NCBI RefSeq assembly: GCF_000519005.1
Contig: NZ_JAER01000003.1
Coordinates: 49,753-113,752, forward strand
Direction: 5' to 3'
DNA length: 64,000 nt
Origin: Nocardioides sp. J54
GTDB lineage: Bacteria; Actinomycetota; Actinomycetes; Propionibacteriales; Nocardioidaceae
Made by a program: the position numbers and the translations under genes. How positions within the stretch are numbered: the stretch's first letter is position 1; every line of letters starts with the position of its first letter. Of the stretch, positions 53,239 to 63,077 are shown one piece after another. The notes under the pieces are model-generated. The model saw nothing but the letters and a program-made list of their open reading frames with translations, did not search any database and was not told where the DNA came from.

Positions 53239-54045
53239 CTAGACGACCGGCCCGCCGAGCGGCGCCAGGTCGTCGGGACTGACCCCGCCGTTGCAGGAGG
53301 CGAACGGCTCCGGCGCGGTGTCGCCCGCACCGAACTTCGTGATGAACAGGCCGATCCGGGGGTCGTCCGGGCCGGTCAGCTCCAGCTGGCGTCCCCACAC
53401 CGTGATCACGACCGGCGCCGACTGGTCGGCGTACGGCGACATGATCCCGTTGGCGGGCAGCTGCTCGGCGAGGCGCTCGATCCCGTCGGCGTCGAGGTCG
53501 TCGGGGCGGTAGGTCAGCCAGGTGGTGCCGTGCTCGAGGTCGTGCACGACGTACTCGACCGGCACGGGCTCGTCGTAGACGCCGCACTCGAGCCAGATCG
53601 GCGCGTGGTCGCCGCCGACCGGCGGGGACTGCGGGTAGGAGTGCTCCTCGCCGATGTCGAGGTGCTGGTTGGTGAGGTCCTCGAAGGACTGGACGTCGTC
53701 GAGGTCGCTCGGCCCGGACGCGTCGTCGCCGCGCCGGTCGGCGACGGCGGGCTCGTCATCGTCGTCGCCGCTGAGCAGGACCGGGACGAGGATGGCCGCG
53801 GCGAGGACGAGGACCGCGGCGACGACCGCGATCACGACCGGCACCACGCGGCCGCGCCGCGGCGGGGGCGGCTGCTGGAACCCGGCCGGCGGGTACGGCG
53901 GCGGCGCGACCGGGTAGGGCGGCTGGGCCTGCCCCCAGGCCGGGGGCTGCTGCGGCGGCGGGGCCCACCCGGGCGGCGGCTGGTTCGGCGGCTGGTTCGG
54001 CGGCTGGTTCGGCGGCTGGTACGGCGGCGGGGGCGGCTGGTTCAC
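53239..54045 (-). CDS. DUF3105 membrane protein with Pro/Gln-rich N-terminus
   Basis: The protein has 268 residues. Residues 1-60 are Pro/Gln/Asn-rich, including four near-identical PPNQ steps coded by 12-base repeats. One membrane helix follows (VVPVVIAVVAAVLVLAAAIL), then an external domain with CGVYDEPVPVEYVVHDLEHG and TTWLTYRPDDLDADGIERLA, which matches the DUF3105 family (HDLEHG core). The function of DUF3105 is unknown. It begins at a GTG overlapping the thiamine-binding protein stop (GTGA). Confidence 0.82.
   Translation of the reverse strand: MNQPPPPPYQPPNQPPNQPPNQPPPGWAPPPQQPPAWGQAQPPYPVAPPPYPPAGFQQPPPPRRGRVVPVVIAVVAAVLVLAAAILVPVLLSGDDDDEPAVADRRGDDASGPSDLDDVQSFEDLTNQHLDIGEEHSYPQSPPVGGDHAPIWLECGVYDEPVPVEYVVHDLEHGTTWLTYRPDDLDADGIERLAEQLPANGIMSPYADQSAPVVITVWGRQLELTGPDDPRIGLFITKFGAGDTAPEPFASCNGGVSPDDLAPLGGPVV
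53975..54022 (-). repeat. Four 12-base tandem units in the DUF3105 gene
   Basis: GGCGGCTGGTTC occurs three times in a row, and a fourth copy ends in AC. Each unit codes for four residues of the Pro/Gln/Asn-rich tail. Copy-number change would keep the frame. Confidence 0.85.
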
Positions 54046-54341
54046 TGCTCGAGCGCCTTCTCCACCCGCTCGACCTTCGCGGTGAGCTCACCGGTGTGGC
54101 CGGGGCGGATGTCGGCCTTGAGCACCAGCCCGACCCGCGGGGAGGTCTCGGCAACGACGTCGACGGCCCGCTTGACCACCGCCATCACCTCGTCCCACTC
54201 GCCCTCGATGTTGGTGAACATCGCGTTGGTCTCGTTGGGCAGCCCGGACTCCCGGACCACCTGCACGGCGCGGGCGACGGCCTCGGACACCCCGCCGGTG
54301 TCGTCCGCTGCCGACGGACTGATGCTGAAGGCGACGATCAT
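54042..54341 (-). CDS. Thiamine-binding protein of the MTH1187/UPF0045 family
   Basis: The protein has 99 residues, the usual length. MIVAFSISPSAADDTGGVSE, VRESGLPNETNAMFTNIEGE and VGLVLKADIRPGHTGELTAK match the YkoF/MTH1187-like family, which binds thiamine or similar hydroxymethyl-pyrimidines. Its ATG overlaps the sigma-factor stop (ATGA), and its stop overlaps the DUF3105 start (GTGA). A role connecting thiamine to dxs, which needs TPP, is possible but speculative. Confidence 0.8.
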   Translation of the reverse strand: MIVAFSISPSAADDTGGVSEAVARAVQVVRESGLPNETNAMFTNIEGEWDEVMAVVKRAVDVVAETSPRVGLVLKADIRPGHTGELTAKVERVEKALEQ

Positions 54342-54829
54342 GGGCTCACGGTATCGACGGCCTCGAGCCGCAGCCGGGCCAGGGCGTCGCGGGCGTGGGA
54401 CTTCACCGTGCCGACGGCGATGCCGAGCACCTCGGCGGTCTGCGCCTCGGTGAGGTCCTCGTAGTAGCGCAGCACCAGCACCGCGCGCTGGCGCGGGGCG
54501 AGCCGGTCGAGCGCAGCGCGGAGGTCGAGCCGGTCGACCGTGCCGTCCTCGCGGCCGACCGCCTCGGGCAGCTGGTCGGTGGTCACCTCGCGCCAGCGCC
54601 GGCGCCGCCAGCGGTTGACGCTCTCGCGCCCCAGCACCGTGCGGACGTAGGGCTCGGGGTCGGCCTGGATGCGCCGCCAGCGGCCGACCACCTTCACCAG
54701 CGCCGTCTGCACGAGGTCCTCGGCAGCGTGGGCGTCGCCGGTCAGCAGGAAGGCGGTGCGCAGGAGGGCGCCGCGGCGGGCGAGCACGAAGGCCTCGAAG
54801 GAGGCCGGGAGCTCCTCATCGTCGCGCAC
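54338..54829 (-). CDS. SigE-family ECF RNA polymerase sigma factor
   Basis: The protein has 163 residues. Region 2 covers ARRGALLRTAFLLTGDAHAA and EDLVQTALVKVVGRWRRI; region 4 covers RLAPRQRAVLVLRYYEDLTE and AQTAEVLGIAVGTVKSHARD. This is the short SigE-family of actinobacterial ECF factors. GGAGG lies four bases before the GTG at 54829. It overlaps the 3' end of the membrane propeller-like gene by 14 bases, so the two are coupled; the upstream partner is a candidate anti-sigma factor. Confidence 0.88.
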   Translation of the reverse strand: MRDDEELPASFEAFVLARRGALLRTAFLLTGDAHAAEDLVQTALVKVVGRWRRIQADPEPYVRTVLGRESVNRWRRRRWREVTTDQLPEAVGREDGTVDRLDLRAALDRLAPRQRAVLVLRYYEDLTEAQTAEVLGIAVGTVKSHARDALARLRLEAVDTVSP

Positions 54830-56144
54830 GGGACCTCCACACGACGGCACCCGCGCCGGCGAGCAGCACCACCGGCAGACCGAGGGCCAGCCACGCCTGC
54901 CACGCGGGCTGGTCCGCGGCGGTGGTCCGGTAGCCCTCGACGAGCGGGTTGGCCCACAGGTCGGCGGCGTAGTGGGGTCGGCCCATGACGTCACCGCGGA
55001 CGGCGAGGCCGAGGTCGACGACGTCCCCGGTGGCCACGTCGACCTCGACCGCCCCGAGGCCCGGGGCCTCGCCGACGACGACGTGCCCGGCGTCGGTCCA
55101 GCCGAGCACCTCGCTGGCGTCGATCGGCAGGTCCACCTCCCGCAGGTCCGTGGGGCTCGGCCCCACCAGCAGGCGCCAGTCGGCGGCGTCGGCCTCACCG
55201 GGCGCGACGACGGCGACCGCCTCCACCTCCGGGCCGTACGACGCCTCGTAGACCTCGACGCCCATGTCGACCGACGTCGTCCCCCCGGTGCTCGGGTCGA
55301 AGCGGAACGTGCGCGTGCCGCGGGACCACACCGTGCCGCTGGGTGCCGAGCCCATGTTCGGCAGCCAGTAGCGCCCGGCGGGCTCCGCGACCAGCCGCTC
55401 CCCCGTCGCGACGTCCCACAGGACGAGTGAGCGCTCCCGGGGCCGGTCGCTGCCGGTCAGCGAGTAGGACGTCTCGAGGTAGCGCGAGTCGCCGGAGAAG
55501 GTGAGCCCCGAGACGTCCATCCCCCGGATCACGTCGTGGTCGGGGTCCTCGAGCATGCGGGCGCGGCCGGTGACGGTGTCGAGGACGGCGAAGCCGACCA
55601 CCTCCAGGTCCGCGGAGTAGCGGGTGTAGCCCACCTTCGTGCCGTCGGGCGAGAGCACCAGGTGGTCGTCGCCGAGGGACTCCGGCCGCGTCCCGGGCAG
55701 GTCGAGGAACACCGCGGAGCCGTCGACGGCGGAGATCCCGAAGGGCCACGTCCCGGCCTGCTCGACGGCGCCCTCCTCCTGCCGGTTGCCCTCGCGGAGC
55801 GCCGAGCCGACCACGGCCAGCGGGCCGGGTGCGCCGGCGCTCCCGGTGCCCTCGGCCCGCGCGTCGGGCGCGTGCACCGTGCGCGGCAGGTGGAGGTCGG
55901 CGAACGGCATCGCGACCGGGGGCTCGGGATCGTGCTGCACCGTGACCAGGGCCAGCGACGCGACCAGGGCGGTCGCAGCGGCGACCGCGCCGACCCGGAC
56001 GGCCTGCCGGGCGCGGTGGCGTCGTACTCCGCGGCGCCAGAGGCTGCGGGTGCCCGCAGCGCCGGCGCCGGTCGGGCCGGTGTCGGTCGGGGCGTGGTCG
56101 GCGAGCTCGTCGAGCAGGTGGCGCAGGTCGCGCAGGTCGGTCAT
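54816..56144 (-). CDS. Membrane protein with propeller-like domain, putative anti-sigma partner
   Basis: The protein has 442 residues. A short cytoplasmic N-terminus (MTDLRDLRHLLDELADHAP) resembles the start of anti-sigma factors in the SigE family. A membrane helix (VGAVAAATALVASLALVTV) leads to a large outside domain of about 320 residues with repeated beta-strand motifs such as HLVLSPDGTKVGYTRYSADL and SRYLETSYSLTGSDRPRERS. This resembles TolB/WD-type propellers. A second helix, WLALGLPVVLLAGAGAVVW, is at the C-terminus. It probably senses an envelope signal and holds the sigma factor. The order and overlap support the partnership; inhibition is inferred. Confidence 0.7.
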   Translation of the reverse strand: MTDLRDLRHLLDELADHAPTDTGPTGAGAAGTRSLWRRGVRRHRARQAVRVGAVAAATALVASLALVTVQHDPEPPVAMPFADLHLPRTVHAPDARAEGTGSAGAPGPLAVVGSALREGNRQEEGAVEQAGTWPFGISAVDGSAVFLDLPGTRPESLGDDHLVLSPDGTKVGYTRYSADLEVVGFAVLDTVTGRARMLEDPDHDVIRGMDVSGLTFSGDSRYLETSYSLTGSDRPRERSLVLWDVATGERLVAEPAGRYWLPNMGSAPSGTVWSRGTRTFRFDPSTGGTTSVDMGVEVYEASYGPEVEAVAVVAPGEADAADWRLLVGPSPTDLREVDLPIDASEVLGWTDAGHVVVGEAPGLGAVEVDVATGDVVDLGLAVRGDVMGRPHYAADLWANPLVEGYRTTAADQPAWQAWLALGLPVVLLAGAGAVVWRSRARR

Positions 56145-56241
56145 CGGGGTCCTCCTGGGGTGGGCTCACCCTCCCGTACGCCGCGAATGGGATGGAAGGA
56201 GGGGGCGTCCCCGGAACTTTTCCGATGACCTCCCGGGAACG

Positions 56242-56277
56242 CCGACGGCCCGCCCCTCGGGAGGGACGGGCCGTCGG
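56242..56277 (-). terminator. Terminator hairpin after aconitase
   Basis: CCGACGGCCCG and CGGGCCGTCGG are perfect 11-base arms with a further GC-rich partial stem inside. It lies about 16 bases after the acnA stop on the minus strand. No T run is seen, as is common in GC-rich actinobacteria. Confidence 0.75.
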
Positions 56278-56292
56278 TTCGCTCGGGCTGGG

Positions 56293-59112
<2,820 letters not shown>

Positions 59113-59204
59113 CGCGTCTCCGTCTCCCCGTCGACTGCCACATCGACTGAGCTCGTTGTCGGTAGGTCTCTCCCCTGCATCCTGCCGCCGGGGTGCGGCG
59201 CCGG

Positions 59205-59223
59205 GATAGTGAGGCTGACCTAA
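59205..59223. promoter_or_regulatory. DtxR/IdeR-like iron box candidate upstream of acnA
   Basis: GATAGTGAGGCTGACCTAA resembles the iron-box consensus TTAGGTTAGGCTAACCTAA, with the right part (AGGCT.ACCTAA) well conserved and the left part weak. It lies 93 bases before the acnA start. Aconitase is an iron-sulfur enzyme and is iron-controlled in some relatives, which makes the box plausible. Confidence 0.45.
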
Positions 59224-59251
59224 GTGTTCCAGAGCACCGGTTCCCGATATC

Positions 59252-59265
59252 TCTTGATGTCAAGA
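59252..59265. promoter_or_regulatory. Perfect palindrome upstream of acnA
   Basis: TCTTGATGTCAAGA is a perfect 14-base palindrome (six-base arms, TG centre). It overlaps the stop codon of the ABC transporter gene and lies 140 bases upstream of acnA. It could be an operator for acnA or part of the transporter's 3' end. The binding protein is not known to me. Confidence 0.55.
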
Positions 59266-61176
59266 TACACGATCCGAAGGCACATCTCCACGTCCGGGTA
59301 CGACGGCGAGGGACGTGTCGTCGGCGAACTGGGTGCGGTAGAGCTCCTCGTACCTCCCGCCTGCGCCGAGCAGCTCCGCGTGGGTCCCCCGCTCCACGAT
59401 CTGCCCGTCCTCGACGACGGCGATCAGGTCGGCGGCGCGCACGGTCGAGAGGCGGTGCGCGATGACCAGTGCGGTCCGCCCGGACAGCGCCTCGGCAAGG
59501 GCTGCCTGGACCGCCGCCTCCGAGGTGGAGTCCAGCGACGCGGTGGCCTCGTCGAGGATCACGACGCGCGGCTGCTTGAGCAACAGCCGGGCGATGGTCA
59601 GCCGCTGCCGCTCCCCGCCGGAGAGCCGGTAGCCGCGCTCCCCCACGACCGTGTCCAGCCCGTCGGGCAGCGCGCGGACCAGGTCGGCGAGCCGGGCACG
59701 GGTCAGCGCGTCCCACAGCTCCGCCTCGTCGGCGCCGGGGCGGGCGAAGAGCAGGTTGCCGCGGATGGAGTCGTGGAACAGGTGCCCGTCCTGGGTGACC
59801 ATGCCGACGGCCTCGCGGATCGACTCCGCGCTGAGGTCGCGCACGTCGACACCGGCCAGGCGCACCGCGCCGCTGTCCACGTCGTAGAGGCGGGAGACGA
59901 GCTGGGCGATGGTCGACTTGCCGGCCCCCGAGGACCCCACGAGGGCGACGACCTGGCCCGGCTCGGCGCGCAGGGACACCCCGTGCAGCACCTCCTCGCC
60001 CCCGCGGGCGTCGAGCACGGCGACCGACTCCAGCGACGCGAGCGAGACCTTGTCGGCCGAGGGGTAGGCGAAGCGGACGTCGTCGAGCTCGACGGACACC
60101 GGGCCCTCCGGCAGGGAGCTGGCGTCGGGCTTGTCGGTGATGAGCGGCTGCAGGTCGAGCACCTCGAAGACCCGCTCGAAGCTGACCAGCGCGCTCATCA
60201 CGTCCACCCGGGCGCTGGCCAGCGACGTCAGCGGTGCGTAGAGCCGGGTGAGCAGCAGGGACAGCGCCACGACGTCGCCCGCGTCGAGGCTCCCGCGGAT
60301 CGCCGCGAGCCCGCCCACGCCGTACACGACGGCGACGGCGAGCGCCGAGACCAGGGTCAGCGCGGTCACGAAGGTCGTCTGCACCATCGCGGTGCGCACG
60401 CCGATCTGGGCCACCCGCTCGGCGCGGGCGGTGAACTCGGCCGACTCCTGGTCGGGGCGGCCGAACAGCTTGACCAGGGTGGCGCCGGGCGCGGAGAAGC
60501 GCTCGGTCATCTGGTTGCCCATCGCCGCGTTGTGGTCGGCGGCCTCGCGCTGGATGCCGGCCAGGCGCCGCCCCATCCGCCGGGCCGGGACCACGAACAC
60601 CGGCAGCAGGACCAGGGCCAGCAGTGTGACCTGCCAGGAGATGCCGAGCATCACCACGAGGGTCAGGGTCAGCGTCACCAGGTTGCCGACCACGCCGGAC
60701 AGGGTGGTGCTGAACGCACGCTGGGCGCCGATCACGTCGTTGTTGAGCCGGCTGACGAGCGCGCCCGTGCGGGTGCGGCTGAAGAACGCGATCGGCATCC
60801 GCTGCACGTGGTCGAACACCGTCGTGCGCAGGTCGAGGATCAGCCCCTCCCCGATCCGCGCCGAGAGCCAGCGGGCCAGCAGCCCGAACCCGGCGTCTGC
60901 GACAGCGAGGCCGGCGATGGCCAGGGCCAGCCAGGCGACCAGCCCCTCACGACCGCCGTCGACGATCGCGTTGACCACCCGGCCGGCCAGCACCGGCGTG
61001 GCCACCGCGAGCGCCGAGGTCAGCACGCTGAGCAGCACGAAGCCGACGAGCTTGCCGCGATGCGGACGCGCGAAGGCGAAGATGCGCCGGGCCGTCGCCC
61101 GGTTGAACGCGCGCTCCTCCTGCGGCCCGTGCATGCTGCGGTAGACCTGGTTCCACGCGATCGACTCCATGCTCAT
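59260..61176 (-). CDS. ABC transporter, fused permease and ATPase (exporter type)
   Basis: The protein has 638 residues. Residues about 1-340 hold six membrane helices (for example LVGFVLLSVLTSALAVATPV) and the coupling segment GEGLILDLRTTVFDHVQRMP. The ATPase part has Walker A VALVGSSGAGKSTIAQ, signature YRLSGGERQRLTIARLLL, Walker B RVVILDEATASLDS and the switch His in LVIAHRLSTVRAADLI. Such half-transporters dimerise to export drugs, lipids or peptides. The ATG at 61176 lies seven bases after the -10 element of a SoxR-like promoter, so the mRNA is probably leaderless. Regulation by a redox-cycling compound is therefore suggested. Confidence 0.9.
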   Translation of the reverse strand: MSMESIAWNQVYRSMHGPQEERAFNRATARRIFAFARPHRGKLVGFVLLSVLTSALAVATPVLAGRVVNAIVDGGREGLVAWLALAIAGLAVADAGFGLLARWLSARIGEGLILDLRTTVFDHVQRMPIAFFSRTRTGALVSRLNNDVIGAQRAFSTTLSGVVGNLVTLTLTLVVMLGISWQVTLLALVLLPVFVVPARRMGRRLAGIQREAADHNAAMGNQMTERFSAPGATLVKLFGRPDQESAEFTARAERVAQIGVRTAMVQTTFVTALTLVSALAVAVVYGVGGLAAIRGSLDAGDVVALSLLLTRLYAPLTSLASARVDVMSALVSFERVFEVLDLQPLITDKPDASSLPEGPVSVELDDVRFAYPSADKVSLASLESVAVLDARGGEEVLHGVSLRAEPGQVVALVGSSGAGKSTIAQLVSRLYDVDSGAVRLAGVDVRDLSAESIREAVGMVTQDGHLFHDSIRGNLLFARPGADEAELWDALTRARLADLVRALPDGLDTVVGERGYRLSGGERQRLTIARLLLKQPRVVILDEATASLDSTSEAAVQAALAEALSGRTALVIAHRLSTVRAADLIAVVEDGQIVERGTHAELLGAGGRYEELYRTQFADDTSLAVVPGRGDVPSDRVS

Positions 61177-61183
61177 GGTCTCG

Positions 61184-61214
61184 ACGGTAGAACCTCAAGT
61201 CGGGTTGAGGACAA
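61184..61214 (-). promoter_or_regulatory. SoxR/MerR-type promoter with a 19-base spacer
   Basis: On the minus strand TTGTCC (61209-61214) and TACCGT (61184-61189) are 19 bases apart, the unusual spacing of MerR-family promoters. The spacer holds CCTCAAGTCGGGTTGAGG (61193-61210), which resembles the SoxR operator CCTCAAG(n4)CTTGAGG with one mismatch. Exactly seven bases separate the -10 element from the ABC transporter ATG, giving a leaderless transcript. Confidence 0.7.
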
Positions 61215-61373
61215 GCCGGTGCGCCCGGGCACGACCCCGAGGTGACCCGCGGCGCGTCGGCCGGGGACCATCCGGCGCCGACGGGAAAACTCTTCGACCG
61301 TGGCTGTCGTGGTGGACCACCCTCGTTCGTGGAGAGGATGAGAGAACCCCCTCACCGACCCAGGAGGTCATTG

Positions 61374-61949
61374 ATGCGCACCCTGATCTACACCGCCTTC
61401 GTCTCCGTCGACGGCGTCGTCCAGGCCCCCGGCCCCGAGCCCGACTACCGCAACGGCGGCTGGACGTTCCAGGACATCGAGTTCCGCGAGGAGGTGTACG
61501 AGCTCAAGGGCCGCGAGCAGGAGGAGGCCTCCGCCCTGATGCTGGGCCGGGTCAGCTACGAGGCATTCGCCCCGGTGTGGCCGGGCATGACCGACGAGTT
61601 CCCGCACTACAACGCGATGCCGAAGTACGTCGTGTCGACGACCCTGCAGCAGGGGGACCTGGTCGACAACTGGGGCGAGACCACCATCCTCCGCTCGATC
61701 GACGACGTGGCCGCGCTCCGCGAGACCGACGGCGGCCCCATCTCGATCCACGGCTCCGCCAGCCTCGCCCGCAGCCTCGGCGACGCCGGCCTCCTCGACC
61801 GCTACCACCTGCTCGTCTTCCCCTGGGTCCTCGGCGCCGGCAAGCGGATGTGGAGCGACACCGACAAGGACCGCCAGAAGCTGGAGCTCGTCGAGTCCGA
61901 GTCCTACGCCAACGGGGTGCAGAAGCTCTGCTACCAGGTGGTGCGCTGA
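61374..61949 (+). CDS. Dihydrofolate reductase-family (RibD C-terminal type) protein
   Basis: The protein has 191 residues. MRTLIYTAFVSVDGVVQAPG, ASALMLGRVSYEAFAPVWPG, YNAMPKYVVSTTLQ and GPISIHGSASLARSLGDAGL show the RibD C-terminal/DHFR-like fold of stand-alone actinobacterial reductases. They bind NADPH, but the substrate is usually unknown. AGGAGG lies seven bases before the ATG at 61374; a longer frame from 61242 lacks a ribosome site. The gene diverges from the ABC transporter, and its 3' end overlaps a gene remnant on the other strand. Confidence 0.85.
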   Translation: MRTLIYTAFVSVDGVVQAPGPEPDYRNGGWTFQDIEFREEVYELKGREQEEASALMLGRVSYEAFAPVWPGMTDEFPHYNAMPKYVVSTTLQQGDLVDNWGETTILRSIDDVAALRETDGGPISIHGSASLARSLGDAGLLDRYHLLVFPWVLGAGKRMWSDTDKDRQKLELVESESYANGVQKLCYQVVR

Positions 61950-62005
61950 GGCTCCAGCAACGGACCGCACTCGACGTGGTGCGTCATCGGGAACAGGTTC
62001 GGCCC
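61931..62005 (-). pseudogene. Remnant of an RNA (uracil-5-)-methyltransferase C-terminus (TrmA/RlmD type)
   Basis: On the minus strand 62005-61931 reads RGPNLFPMTHHVECGPLLEP and then QRTTW before a stop. FPMTHHVEC closely resembles the C-terminal end of TrmA/RlmD-type methyltransferases. No SAM-binding or catalytic part is found to the right. The end codons overlap the reductase gene by 19 bases. It is most likely a decayed leftover of a gene deleted in this locus; a random match is less likely. Confidence 0.55.
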
Positions 62006-62369
62006 CCTGAGCGTCAACGCGATCATTTGCGATCGGACGCCTTCGTATCCCAGAAACCGCACCTGACCTGCAGCGATGTCGTTCTCGACCCTTGTGGGCG
62101 TCGGCGCGGGGTCGCAGACCTTTGCGAATCAAAGCGAGCCCAATCCGAGCCCTCCCGTCGACAGCTGCCTACGAGGGCACCCAAACCGCGGTTGCAGCGC
62201 CGCAGCGACGCACTCTCGGAGCCTTTCGATCAGGCCCTCGACTCGCCACCGAATCTGGAACCCAATCCGTACCGCAGGTCGGTCGGTTCTGACCGATTTT
62301 CATGGTCCGCGTGAGGTGCGCGCGACGAGCCCCCGACGGCCGTCACACGCCCCTCCCCGATCGTCGACG
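62006..62369. other. Spacer without recognisable gene
   Basis: About 364 bases with lower GC than the neighbours hold only short shadow frames. No RNA gene, promoter, palindrome or protein family was recognised. The region follows the methyltransferase remnant and may be degraded DNA of the same deletion. Confidence 0.5.
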
Positions 62370-62918
62370 TCACAGCCGCTGGACGGATCGGCCGTCCCAG
62401 AGGAGGACCTGGCCGTTGGCGACCTCCCCCACCGCGGAGCCCCCGGGCAGGAGACGGAACAGCTCACCGTGCGCCACCACGACGTGCGTCATCGCCGGGT
62501 CGAGGTCGGCAAGGGCAGCCAATGTCCTGCGCACGACCTCAGCTCGGCGCTCCACGCCACCATGGGCGAGCGCGACAGCCGAGGCCCGTCCGGTCCAGGA
62601 GACCGTGCGTCGGTGGTTCGTCCCCTGGAAGAGGCCGAAGTGCCGTTCCCGAAGACGTTCGTCGACAAGTTGGCTGGCTCCCAGACGGGCCGCCACCACC
62701 TCGCCCCCTTCGACCGCCCGGGTGAGGTCGCTCGAGGTCACGCGCACCGCGTCTGTGGACGTCAGACATAGGGCGAGGAAATCAGCGGCCTCGACCATCT
62801 GGGCACGCCCAGCACCTGTGAGCCGCGGATGTGGCGTCTGTCCCTGTGTAACGCCTTGCGCGTTCCACTCCGACTCTCCGTGCCTCAGGAGGTAGACCGG
62901 CTGCTTCACGCGCGCCAT
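62370..62918 (-). CDS. Histidine phosphatase-family protein (phosphoglycerate mutase-like)
   Basis: The protein has 182 residues. The RHG motif is VYLLRHGESEWNAQG, followed by LTGAGRAQMVEAADFLALCL, the second part with VTSSDLTRAVEGGEVVAARL, LRERHFGLFQGTNHRRTVSW, and the late His in THVVVAHGELFRLLPGG. The catalytic His, Arg, Glu and second His are present. It is similar in size to CobC-type alpha-ribazole phosphatases. Because it diverges from a cobalamin riboswitch and cobN, a B12-pathway role is possible but unproved. The ATG at 62918 was chosen. Confidence 0.8.
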   Translation of the reverse strand: MARVKQPVYLLRHGESEWNAQGVTQGQTPHPRLTGAGRAQMVEAADFLALCLTSTDAVRVTSSDLTRAVEGGEVVAARLGASQLVDERLRERHFGLFQGTNHRRTVSWTGRASAVALAHGGVERRAEVVRRTLAALADLDPAMTHVVVAHGELFRLLPGGSAVGEVANGQVLLWDGRSVQRL

Positions 62919-62929
62919 TCTCCCGTAGG

Positions 62930-63055
62930 CTGCGGAAGATCCACGGCGCAGGAACCCGGTGAGACTCCGGGGCGGTTCCGCCACTGTGATCGAGCACGCG
63001 TGCTCGAAGCCAGACACTGGCCGTGGGTGAATCCGACCGCTACACGGGGCGAGAA
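62930..63055 (+). promoter_or_regulatory. Cobalamin riboswitch
   Basis: The conserved core is visible in order: GGAACCCGGTGAGACTCCGG (62951-62970), GCCACTGTGA (the B12 box, about 62981-62990), a variable stem (62991-63007), and AGCCAGACACTGG (63008-63020). The layout matches cobalamin riboswitches, and the start of cobN follows after about 20 bases (GGAGG at 63061). High B12 would be expected to lower cobN expression. Boundaries are approximate. Confidence 0.92.
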
Positions 63056-63077
63056 CCCCGGAGGAGGAACCCGGCAC

